Shown in pieces: positions 1-6,965 of a stretch of 35,864 bases of DNA. How positions within the stretch are numbered: position 1 is the first letter of the stretch; each line of letters opens with the position of its first letter. Made by a program: the position numbers and the translations under genes. The notes below the pieces were generated by a model that saw only the letters and a list, made by a program, of their open reading frames with translations, ran no database searches and was not told the DNA's origin. Source of the stretch: UBA4660 sp034408895 (lineage in GTDB: Bacteria > Bacteroidota > Bacteroidia > Flavobacteriales_D > Sanyastnellaceae); NCBI GenBank assembly GCA_034408895.1, contig JAWXCI010000040.1, positions 1 through 35,864 on the forward strand, in the 5' to 3' direction.

Positions 1-254
1 CAGGTGTCTGTGCTTTTTCGCACAGCATGTTTCAGCACATTAAACAGTATTGAGTAATGGGTAAGGGGCCTGAGAATAGGCCATTCTTCCTGCAGTCCAA
101 GGTAACGTATATGCAGTCTTGGGTGATAGAGACCGCTCAACACCAGTTCATCTCCGGGGTGCAGGGTTTTTACAAAATCGAGCGTTAGGTTCATTTCACT
201 AAAATTGCACGGCAAATATGTAGCAGCGAGAGCAATTTTGCGTTCCCTGTTCAT
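1..254 (-). CDS. hypothetical protein, N-terminal part (cut by window edge)
   Basis: An open minus-strand frame runs off the left edge with no stop for 84 codons. It begins MNRERKIALAATYLPCNFSE and continues through a segment rich in Leu, His, Tyr and Arg. I do not recognise the family. There is no signal peptide or membrane segment in the visible part. The frame stays open upstream to another ATG at 305 (MTSFSFLLRLQD), so the start is uncertain; neither ATG has a clear Shine-Dalgarno sequence, which is normal for Bacteroidota. It is divergent from the SRAP gene at 357, leaving about 50-100 bp as a shared upstream region. It could be a real gene truncated by the window or a chance frame; codon use looks ordinary. 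Confidence 0.5.
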   Translation of the reverse strand, partial: MNRERKIALAATYLPCNFSEMNLTLDFVKTLHPGDELVLSGLYHPRLHIRYLGLQEEWPILRPLTHYSILFNVLKHAVRKSTDT

Positions 255-356
255 CTGCAATGAAAGAAAATCTTGAAGTCTTAGAAGGAAAGAGAAGGAA
301 GTCATAATCACTCACGCAGTCTTGTTTGGTCTTTTTACATTGTCATCTCTCAAAGA

Positions 357-1205
357 ATGTTATTCTGTTACAACATCCTGCAATATGTGAGGCGCTTTAA
401 GAAGGCGGGAAAACACGCAGGGCTGTCGCCTGAGGAAGTGCAGGCTGCATTGGAAGACATGCTTAAGCGCACGGGCTTTGCGGGTTTTGATCCGGAAAGT
501 GAAACATTCAGATCGGCCAATGCCGCTGATTCAGACAACGCTTCCAAAGGCAACGGAGTGTCAAATGGTTTTGATCACAATGCGCATGTGGCGCTCTACA
601 GGGAAGATGGCGCGATAAGGCACGATTCCATGTTGTGGGGCCTCATACCAGGGCACATTACCAATGCGGAAGCAGCCAAAGAAATAGCAGGCAAAACATT
701 GAATGCCCGCGCTGAAACCATTTTCGAAAAACCATCTTTCAAGTATTCCGTTTTAAACAAGCGATGCCTGTTGCCGCTCAATGGTTTTTTTGAGCATCAT
801 CACAAAGGAGGCAAGACCATACCTCATTACATCACGAAGAAAGATGCTGAGTTTTACTTTCTGGCCAGCATCTATGATGAGTGGCACGACCCTCATACCG
901 GCAACCTTATCAAAACCTTCAGTATAGTGACCACCGAGGCCAACGAGATGATGGCAAAAATTCACAATGCAAAAAAAAATGATCCACGCATGCCGTTGGT
1001 GCTTTCGGGCGATGACCTGCTGGTATGGCTTGATCCCGATAGCACCAAAGAACAACTGACAGAATTGATGCAAGCTGCCCCCAATGATTGGCTGGAAGCC
1101 CACACCGTAAAACCACTGAAAGGAAAAAACTCAGCAACGGATGTGGATGATGCCATCAAGCCATTCCACTACCCAGATGAGGTTGCACAACAGAGCTTGT
1201 TCTGA
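357..1205 (+). CDS. SRAP/YedK-HMCES family abasic-site processing protein
   Basis: 282 aa. SRAP proteins crosslink covalently to abasic sites in single-stranded DNA through a cysteine exposed when Met1 is removed. Hallmarks visible: WGLIPG at 94-99, NARAET at 116-121, the RCLLPLNGFFEH block at 136-147 with the conserved Glu146, and His203 in IHNAKK followed by RMPLVL at 211-216. These correspond to the Asn, Arg, Glu and His active-site residues of the family. Oddity: the family begins Met-Cys, often MCYN or MCGR, but here the start reads MLFCYN, so the cysteine is residue 4. No usable start codon directly precedes the Cys codon (the preceding codon is TTC). The rest of the protein looks intact. 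It is a single gene facing away from the left-edge gene. The family is clear; activity is uncertain because of the N-terminus. Confidence 0.88.
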   Translation: MLFCYNILQYVRRFKKAGKHAGLSPEEVQAALEDMLKRTGFAGFDPESETFRSANAADSDNASKGNGVSNGFDHNAHVALYREDGAIRHDSMLWGLIPGHITNAEAAKEIAGKTLNARAETIFEKPSFKYSVLNKRCLLPLNGFFEHHHKGGKTIPHYITKKDAEFYFLASIYDEWHDPHTGNLIKTFSIVTTEANEMMAKIHNAKKNDPRMPLVLSGDDLLVWLDPDSTKEQLTELMQAAPNDWLEAHTVKPLKGKNSATDVDDAIKPFHYPDEVAQQSLF

Positions 1206-1876
1206 ATTTTACTTCCACACCAGCGCCTCTTAAATGGTGATCGGCCCCGTGCCAATACATACGCCCCAGGAACATTTATGAATGATAAAGACCGAAATGG
1301 AAAACACAGCAGTTTTGGCTGATTACAGCAGGTCCCCATTTCAACTTATACCTGTATAAAGCGTTTGACATTGGAAGCACTCATCAAGCTATACTTTGGG
1401 TGCTCCTCAAAAAACATCCATTTTCGAGAAAAACTGCCTGGAGTTGGGCATGTAAAATAGGTAACTTGCTGTTTATCAGCAAAAATTCTTTTTGTTTGTC
1501 AGTACTTCTCTTACGGTTGGCAGACCATCTCTTGCGTTTGTCAGTACTTTACGGTTGGCAGACCATCTCTTACGTTTGTCAGAACTTCTCTTACGTTTGG
1601 CAGACCATCTCTTACGGTTGGCAGACCATCTCTTGCGTTTGTCAGTACTTCTCTTACGGTTGGCAGAAGATCTCTTACGTGTGGCAGACCATCTCTTACG
1701 TTTGTCAGTATTTCTCTTACGTTTGTCAAGAGAACCGTAAGGGAAATTACATGATCTGAAATGGATCAGGCACCATATAAGAAGGAAAGGTTTCCAAAAA
1801 AGGGGGTTGTTTCCCCGGACAGGAAAACTTCATTTATATAGAAAGGAAGGTTGAGTTAAACGCAAAGGGATCGGTT
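1206..1876. other. long intergenic region containing a tandem-repeat array
   Basis: 671 bp between the SRAP gene and the end of the first small minus-strand gene. 1206-1494 and 1743-1876 show no convincing gene, terminator or RNA. The centre is the 21-bp repeat array described separately. Open frames crossing this region exist only because the repeat unit is a multiple of three. Confidence 0.7.
1495..1742. repeat. tandem array of about twelve 21-bp units (minisatellite)
   Basis: Two unit types alternate irregularly: type A, TTTGTCAGTACTTCTCTTAC followed by G, and type B, GTTGGCAGACCATCTCTTAC followed by G. Units start at about 1495, 1516, 1537, 1554, 1575, 1596, 1617, 1638, 1659, 1680, 1701 and 1722. 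The third unit is 17 bp, a 4-bp deletion, and the last is degenerate. All full units end in TCTCTT(A/G)CG. Read on the minus strand the unit encodes a heptad of the form L-(T/P)-x-V-R-(D/E)-x. That frame starts only at TTG (1729) and stops at the 4-bp deletion (1541). The deletion shifts the frame, so no single frame keeps one heptad register across the array. I treat it as non-coding or decayed. Confidence 0.9.
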
Positions 1877-2179
1877 TCAATTCTTCCCTTCGGGTGTTTC
1901 TCTCCAGTATGTATTAAGGTGTTTCAACAGAGCATCAATATCCGCAGCACATTCCATTGTGGTGAGCAGTTGCGAATTGGTGCAGGTGGCCAGTTCCGTG
2001 GGATTAATCACATAGCGCGTGTTTTCTTCCATCATGGCCATGTCCACTTTTTCTTTCAAATCGGTTTCAGCAGCAAGCAGTCGGGCCTGTAGTTTCAACT
2101 CAATACTCATGTCGGCAAGCATTTCCATCAACGCGCTGATGGTCTCATTGTATTGGTAAAGGGGATAAAGTGAGGGCAT
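1877..2179 (-). CDS. small hypothetical protein, paralogue of the next gene
   Basis: 100 aa, acidic and predicted helical, no signal peptide or membrane segment. I do not recognise the family. Its C-terminal half (TRYVINPTEL, then KHLNTYWRETPE) aligns with the upstream neighbour at 2267-2665 (TRKFVPMEIL, then KTLQHYYETTPE), which suggests the two are diverged tandem copies. It lies 87 bp downstream of that gene on the same strand and may be co-transcribed with it. The start ATG at 2179 has no Shine-Dalgarno sequence. No known enzymatic motif is visible; a small structural or regulatory protein is possible but unsupported. Confidence 0.6.
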   Translation of the reverse strand: MPSLYPLYQYNETISALMEMLADMSIELKLQARLLAAETDLKEKVDMAMMEENTRYVINPTELATCTNSQLLTTMECAADIDALLKHLNTYWRETPEGKN

Positions 2180-2266
2180 GGGAGGTGGTTAATGGTTAGG
2201 GAATGACAGCCAAAGGCCAGTTGAGAATGGCCGGTTTCCTTTTGTATATTGCCAATTGTTCATTGC

Positions 2267-2665
2267 TTATTGGTCTTTCGGTTTTTCAAAATTTTCCAGG
2301 CGGATGTAATTCGTGTTGGCAGGGTGTTCACCAAAGATGTTTTCCGGGTCGGCAGCAAACTCCGGTGTGGTTTCATAATAATGTTGCAATGTTTTTATAT
2401 GCGCGAAAATTTTTATATTGAGATCGAGCAGTGCATTGATGTTTGGATCATTTGCTTCGCGAAGTATTTCCATCGGTACGAATTTCCGTGTGCCTTCTAC
2501 TGTAGTCTCGTTATGGTAAGGCGAGCGGTTAAGTTCATAAAGTTTCGTGGCCATGGCATAGAGATCGAAAGTGCGCTCGTCCATCAGTTCGCCAATGTTG
2601 TGCAGCACCTGGTTGAAGGCAGCCCGCGGATGGGCATACATCAGTTTTACTTTACCGTCACTCAT
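2267..2665 (-). CDS. small hypothetical protein, paralogue of the previous gene
   Basis: 132 aa from the ATG at 2665 (MSDGKVKLMYAH); an in-frame TTG at 2674 is a less likely start. Predicted mostly helical and cytoplasmic, with no recognised domain. The segment TRKFVPMEIL and the motif KTLQHYYETTPE match the 100-aa product of 1877-2179 in the same order, so they are probably paralogues. This copy has an extra C-terminal tail of about 30 residues (ADPENIFGEHPANTN onward). Upstream it almost touches the truncated end of an IS256-family transposase in the same orientation, with about 36 bp between them. Its original promoter may therefore have been replaced, and expression could depend on the insertion remnant. 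Confidence 0.6.
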   Translation of the reverse strand: MSDGKVKLMYAHPRAAFNQVLHNIGELMDERTFDLYAMATKLYELNRSPYHNETTVEGTRKFVPMEILREANDPNINALLDLNIKIFAHIKTLQHYYETTPEFAADPENIFGEHPANTNYIRLENFEKPKDQ

Positions 2666-2701
2666 GGGCAGCAAAGGTGCACAAAGCAGCCTATCAATAC
2701 T

Positions 2702-3261
2702 GATTCCGATGGCGATGTAGATTATTTTTCAATCACGCGGGAGTTCTCGAGCACTTTGAAAACAACGCCATTCAACCACACCATCCGGTAGACCGGCTCC
2801 AGCGGTCTATTTTGCCAGGCAACAACATCCGGGGCAATGCGATCGGTGATGCGCGATAGGGTGGGAGAGGAGATGTCAACGTTGTAAACCTCGCGGATTT
2901 GTTCTTCGATTTCACTCACCGGCATTCCCATTGCCTAAAGGGAAATGATTATGCTCTGGATGCCCTCCAAAATGCCCCTGCGTTTGGGAAGGAGCATGGG
3001 CGAGATTGTGGAATCACGGTCGCGCGGCACACTGATTTCCGATACACCAAAACTGGACTTGATCTTCCTGCCGGTGTGTCCGTTGCGCACATTCGCACCA
3101 TCGGAAGGTTGGCGTTTTTCGCAGCCCAGATAGGCGTCCATTTCTCCTTCCAGCAGTTGTTCAACGCCCCGTTTCTGGAGTGGGTGCAGCAACAGGTTGA
3201 ATTCTTCTCCGCTTTTGAATGGCTTCAAAAATGCTCTGGTAAACACGTCTTCTTTTTTCAT
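2702..3261 (-). pseudogene. IS256-family (Mutator-type) transposase remnant
   Basis: Reading from the ATG at 3261 (MKKEDVFTRAFL), the frame holds IS256 hallmarks. RGVEQLLEGEMDAYLG is followed by RNGHTGRKIKSSFG and VSEISVPRDRDSTISP, then after a break GMPVSEIEEQIREVYNVDIS and WQNRPLEPVYRMVWL. Lesions: a TAG at 2935-2937 where the family normally has a residue between ISL and A-MGM; WLNG where the first catalytic Asp (WLDG-like) is expected; a one-base loss in the A-run near 2725 that ends the frame at 2722, after which IIYIAIGI continues in the next frame; and loss of everything downstream, including the other catalytic residues. The intact family protein is about 400 aa. This copy cannot encode an active transposase. 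Confidence 0.88.
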
Positions 3262-3265
3262 GATG

Positions 3266-3364
3266 GTGTGTGATAAGCTTCCCGTAAAGTTGTTCCGAAA
3301 TTTTTTCTGACCGCTGTATAGGTGGGTCAAAAGAAATTTCCGAACAACTTTGTTGCTTACACAC
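3266..3364. repeat. imperfect inverted repeat upstream of the transposase remnant
   Basis: The left arm 3266-3306 and right arm 3329-3364 are inverted copies with small gaps. Shared blocks are GTGTGT, AAGC, AAAGTTGTTC and GAAATTT. The spacer is about 22 bp. It directly precedes the transposase ATG (3261), so it is probably the surviving terminal or subterminal repeat of the IS. I could not find the matching outer end on the truncated side or a target-site duplication. Confidence 0.7.
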
Positions 3365-3452
3365 TTTAGAGGACAACCCAGAATATTATCCTAATGTGTA
3401 TAAATTCTTTTTGTTACCCGAAGGCATCGACCCTCTAAACCTCCAAATCCTG

Positions 3453-3460
3453 CACCTTTG
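3453..3460 (+). promoter_or_regulatory. possible -7 element of hutH
   Basis: CACCTTTG matches the Bacteroidota -7 consensus TAnnTTTG except at the first base and ends 18 bp before the hutH ATG. No good -33 TTG was found at the usual distance. It also argues against the in-frame TTG at 3458 being the start. Confidence 0.3.
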
Positions 3461-3478
3461 CCCGCAACGCAACTCACT

Positions 3479-4981
3479 ATGGAAATCCATCATATCCATC
3501 CCAAACAACAACTTGAAGCAACAGAAGCGCTCGACATCATCCGGTTGAGTAAACAACTTGAACTTTCTGTGGAAGCCCTATCCTCCATTAAAGCCTGCCG
3601 TGAGTTTCTTGATGAGTCACTGGCGAAAAACAACAATCCTGTTTATGGAATCAATACCGGCTTCGGGGCGCTGTGCGATAAGGCGATTGGTGATGATGAT
3701 CTTGAAACGTTGCAGCGAAACCTCTTGCTCTCCCATGCCTGCGGTGCCGGTGATGAAATTCCGCACGAGTTGGTTAAACTGATGTTGCTCCTTAAAATTC
3801 ATGCACTCAGTCTTGGCCACAGTGGGGTAGGGGTTGTCACGGTTCAAAGGCTGGTTGATTTCTTCAACCTCGACATGCTGCCGGTGGTTTACGAGTTGGG
3901 TTCGCTGGGTGCCAGTGGCGACCTGGCTCCTCTTGCGCACCTGGCGCTTCCGCTCATTGGCCGGGGTGAAGTTTATTTCAAAGGAAAAAAAATGCGGGCA
4001 GCTGATGCGTTGAAAGATGCCGGCCTTGCACCATTGAAACTAAAAAGTAAGGAAGGTCTTGCACTCATCAACGGCACACAATTCATGAATGCTTATGCCG
4101 TGTGGTGTTGCACCCTTGGTGTCGAGCTGCTGGATAAATCTTTATTGGTTTCGGCCATGTCGCTCGATGCTTTTGACGGTCGCATCGAACCTTTTTCTGA
4201 ACGCATAGCCCGCATACGCCCGCAGCAAAATGTGTCGCGTGTATCGGAGCAAATCCGCAGGGCACTGGAGGGTAGTGAAATTATCAAACAAGAAAAAAAG
4301 CATGTGCAGGACCCGTATAGTTTCCGGTGCATTCCGCAGGTGATGGGCGCGGTGTATCACACACTGGATCATGCGCTGCATGTGGTGAATACTGAAATAA
4401 ACAGCGTGACGGACAATCCCATCATCTTCCCGGAAACGGGTGAGGTGATAAGCGGTGGAAATTTTCATGGAGAACCACTTGCCCTTGCGCTCGACTTCCT
4501 GGCCATTGCCCTTGCCGAAGCAGGCAGCATAAGCGAACGCAGGACTTACAAACTCATTAGCGGCCAGCGGGGATTGCCACACTTCCTCGTAAAAAACGCA
4601 GGACTGAACAGTGGTTTCATGATTCCGCAATACACCGCTGCCAGCATGGTGAGCCAGAACAAACAATTGTGCACCCCCGCCAGTGTGGATACTATTGACA
4701 GCAGCAACGGGCAGGAAGACCACGTGAGCATGGGGGCCAATGCGGCCACCAAATGCCTGCGTGTGCTGCACAATCTCCAGCGCATCATTGGCATAGAACT
4801 TTTTACGGCTGCACAGGCATTGGATTTCCGCAAGCCTTTGAAGAGTTCACCCGCCATTGAAAAACTTCATGCACAACTGCGCGCGCAGGTGCCCTTTATA
4901 GAGAATGATGTGTATATGCGGGAGGGAATGGAGAAGGCGGGGGAATTGGTAACGGGCATCCCGAAAGGTATCTTGAGTTGA
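3479..4981 (+). CDS. hutH: histidine ammonia-lyase
   Basis: 500 aa, the usual family length. It deaminates L-histidine to trans-urocanate, the first step of histidine degradation, in the cytoplasm. The MIO cofactor triad Ala145-Ser146-Gly147 lies in GSLGASGDLAPLAH; NTGFGAL, LLLSHACG (the His typical of histidine rather than phenylalanine lyases) and the QEDHVSMG segment near the C-terminal third are all present. I chose the ATG at 3479 because the upstream in-frame TTG (3458) falls in a likely promoter and adds residues the family lacks. No other hut genes are in the window, so it appears to be a stand-alone copy here. It is followed by a strong terminator hairpin shared with the convergent gene. 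An aromatic lyase of another specificity is less likely given the SH and QED signatures. Confidence 0.95.
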   Translation: MEIHHIHPKQQLEATEALDIIRLSKQLELSVEALSSIKACREFLDESLAKNNNPVYGINTGFGALCDKAIGDDDLETLQRNLLLSHACGAGDEIPHELVKLMLLLKIHALSLGHSGVGVVTVQRLVDFFNLDMLPVVYELGSLGASGDLAPLAHLALPLIGRGEVYFKGKKMRAADALKDAGLAPLKLKSKEGLALINGTQFMNAYAVWCCTLGVELLDKSLLVSAMSLDAFDGRIEPFSERIARIRPQQNVSRVSEQIRRALEGSEIIKQEKKHVQDPYSFRCIPQVMGAVYHTLDHALHVVNTEINSVTDNPIIFPETGEVISGGNFHGEPLALALDFLAIALAEAGSISERRTYKLISGQRGLPHFLVKNAGLNSGFMIPQYTAASMVSQNKQLCTPASVDTIDSSNGQEDHVSMGANAATKCLRVLHNLQRIIGIELFTAAQALDFRKPLKSSPAIEKLHAQLRAQVPFIENDVYMREGMEKAGELVTGIPKGILS

Positions 4982-5022
4982 TAGGCAACTTGTTCAGCAT
5001 GGCTTTTTATCATCCCAAAACA

Positions 5023-5049
5023 AAACCCCGCGTTCATCACGCGGGGTTT
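5023..5049. terminator. bidirectional intrinsic terminator
   Basis: Perfect 11-bp stem AAACCCCGCGT / ACGCGGGGTTT with a 5-nt loop (TCATC). It sits between convergent hutH and the Kazal-domain gene, so it can end transcription from both sides. Confidence 0.9.
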
Positions 5050-5081
5050 ATTATCCTAAATTATATAGTTAAAGACCGTAT

Positions 5082-6737
5082 TTACTCCTTCAACCATCGC
5101 TGGCTGAACCTTTGTCCATTGTCCAATTGCACACTCAACACATACACACCCCTGCTGAGGTGGGAGACATCCAGTTGGGTGGTTTTTTGTGCTGGTGTTT
5201 TTTGTGTGTGTACTAATCTTCCCACAGCATCGCGCACCGTGACAGTTGCTGCAAGGGCTTTGGGCAGGGAGATGTGGAGTTGGTGGCTGGCGGGGTTGGG
5301 GTAGATGTAAAGCTGGGAGATCGAACTATCATCCACATTATCGAAACATTCGCCCGGTGTCCATGAAGTGACACCGTAAAAGTTGTAGGCCACACAATCG
5401 TTGGTGTAGGTCACGGTATCGCATCCACACACCGGATCGTAATCGGTGGTGCAGAAAACGTTGAGGTTAATGAAGCCGGGTTCAATACAATCGAGCATGG
5501 CGGAGTCGCACTGGAGTTCGCATTGGCCGAAGGTTTCATAGAAGTATGCGGAATAATCCACACCGTTAAATCCCGTGGTGCTGCATCCGCTCAATGGTGT
5601 ACAGCCTGTTTCCGTCATGGCCCATCCCAGCACCATTTCACAATCACCAAAATCTACCTGGTTGGGAATTATCTGGCAGTTCAACGATGAATCGCAAGGC
5701 CAGGGCGAATACGTGGTGACACCTCCATAATAATAAGCCTCACAATTGTTGCCGTATTCAATACCATCACATCCGCAAACAGGATCGTAGAAATCGGGGC
5801 AGGGTTGGTTCAGGTTGATTTGCGATGGGTTGATGCAGCCACCGCCCCCCTTGCACTCACCGGGAGTCCATGTGGTGACACCACCGTAAAAGAATGCTAC
5901 ACAATCGTTGGAGTAGGTGACACCATTGCAACCGCAAACGGGATTCCACAATGCAATGCAAAGCACAGTCTCGTCAATCTGTTCCGGATTGTAGCAGTCG
6001 ATGGGAGGCAGGCATGCATACTCGCAGTCTTCAATCGTTCCATAAGAGTAAGGTGCATAATCAATCCCGTCAGAAGATACCCATGAACAACCACTCACGT
6101 ATTGGCATACACCGTAAACCATTACCACACCCAGCACCATATCGCACGGTCCGAAATCAGCACCACCTGCATCAAGGCAGGAATCAGGAGGAGCACATTC
6201 GCCCGTTGTCCATGCGGTGACACCACCGTAGTTGTATGCATAACACTCGTTGGAATAGGTCACTCCGTCACATCCGCAAACGGGATCCCATTGTTGCGTG
6301 CAGATAACGTTGTTGTCAATTTGTTCGGGATCTACACAGCCTGCCGGAACCACACACTCATACTCGCAGTCTTCTATGGTTCCAAAGGAATAAGGCGAAT
6401 AATCAATGTTGTCCGATCCCACCCATGAACAACCACTTACATACTGGCATTGTCCGTTCACCAGCAGAATGCCAAGCACCATGTCGCAAGGCCCGAAATC
6501 CACACCTCCGGCATCCACGCATGTATCGGGAAGGGCACATGCTCCGTCAGAGTAGGTGGTGACACCGCCCCAGTAAATTGCTTCACAACTGTTGCCATAG
6601 GTAACCCCGTTGCATCCGCACACCGGATCATAAAAAAGAGGGCAGGGCTGTTCAAGGTTAATTTGTGAGATGTCCACACATTGTGCTGTTGCGAAGGTGG
6701 AGGCGAAGAGTGTAAAAAATAGTAGTGTGTTTTTCAT
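5082..6737 (-). CDS. secreted Cys-rich protein with five Kazal domains, three Kunitz-like modules and a T9SS sorting domain
   Basis: 551 aa. Signal peptide 1-18 (MKNTLLFFTLFASTFATA). Five Kazal-type modules carry the core DPVCGC(N/D)GVTY...C...GGVT...C: residues 20-67, 134-181, 248-295, 301-348 and 417-464. In the family this fold inhibits serine proteases. Between them are three copies of another six-Cys module at 73-128, 187-242 and 354-410, with (D)FG(P/D)C(D/E)MVLG, SGCS and a terminal DCEYxC or QCELQC. The order is K-U-K-U-K-K-U-K. A T9SS type A sorting domain fills 472-551 (IYPNPASHQLHI, then GVYVLSVQ). It is therefore exported through the outer membrane and released or surface-anchored. 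It diverges from a secreted metalloprotease gene. Protease inhibition is inferred from domain type and untested; adhesion or a structural role is possible. Confidence 0.9.
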   Translation of the reverse strand: MKNTLLFFTLFASTFATAQCVDISQINLEQPCPLFYDPVCGCNGVTYGNSCEAIYWGGVTTYSDGACALPDTCVDAGGVDFGPCDMVLGILLVNGQCQYVSGCSWVGSDNIDYSPYSFGTIEDCEYECVVPAGCVDPEQIDNNVICTQQWDPVCGCDGVTYSNECYAYNYGGVTAWTTGECAPPDSCLDAGGADFGPCDMVLGVVMVYGVCQYVSGCSWVSSDGIDYAPYSYGTIEDCEYACLPPIDCYNPEQIDETVLCIALWNPVCGCNGVTYSNDCVAFFYGGVTTWTPGECKGGGGCINPSQINLNQPCPDFYDPVCGCDGIEYGNNCEAYYYGGVTTYSPWPCDSSLNCQIIPNQVDFGDCEMVLGWAMTETGCTPLSGCSTTGFNGVDYSAYFYETFGQCELQCDSAMLDCIEPGFINLNVFCTTDYDPVCGCDTVTYTNDCVAYNFYGVTSWTPGECFDNVDDSSISQLYIYPNPASHQLHISLPKALAATVTVRDAVGRLVHTQKTPAQKTTQLDVSHLSRGVYVLSVQLDNGQRFSQRWLKE

Positions 6738-6965
6738 TGAGTAAGAAGTTTTGATTGCGCAAGATAGATACCAAACTAAGGCAAAACGTTGCCTGTCTTG
6801 TTTGTGAAAAACACAACCAACCTCAAGCGGTGGACCTCACTCCGAAAGCCATTTTATATAAGCGGCAATTTCAGAGTGTGTAACTGAAAGTAAATTCGTC
6901 CAATAAATTCTCTTCCGATTCCTTCTCCTTTTGGAGAGGGCGGGGTGAGGCAAAAATTCATAATT

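Noticed and set aside
1495..1742. CRISPR array
   Set aside because: Units abut directly, with no unique spacers, and no cas genes are present.
1400..1759. 119-aa plus-strand open frame across the repeat array
   Set aside because: It changes heptad register at the 4-bp deletion and has no RBS or recognisable start; it is a by-product of a 21-bp repeat lacking stops.
2249..2791. 180-aa plus-strand open frame
   Set aside because: It crosses the small minus-strand gene and the transposase remnant; no start signal or domain.
4142..4771. 209-aa minus-strand open frame inside hutH
   Set aside because: Shadow of the well-conserved hutH frame.
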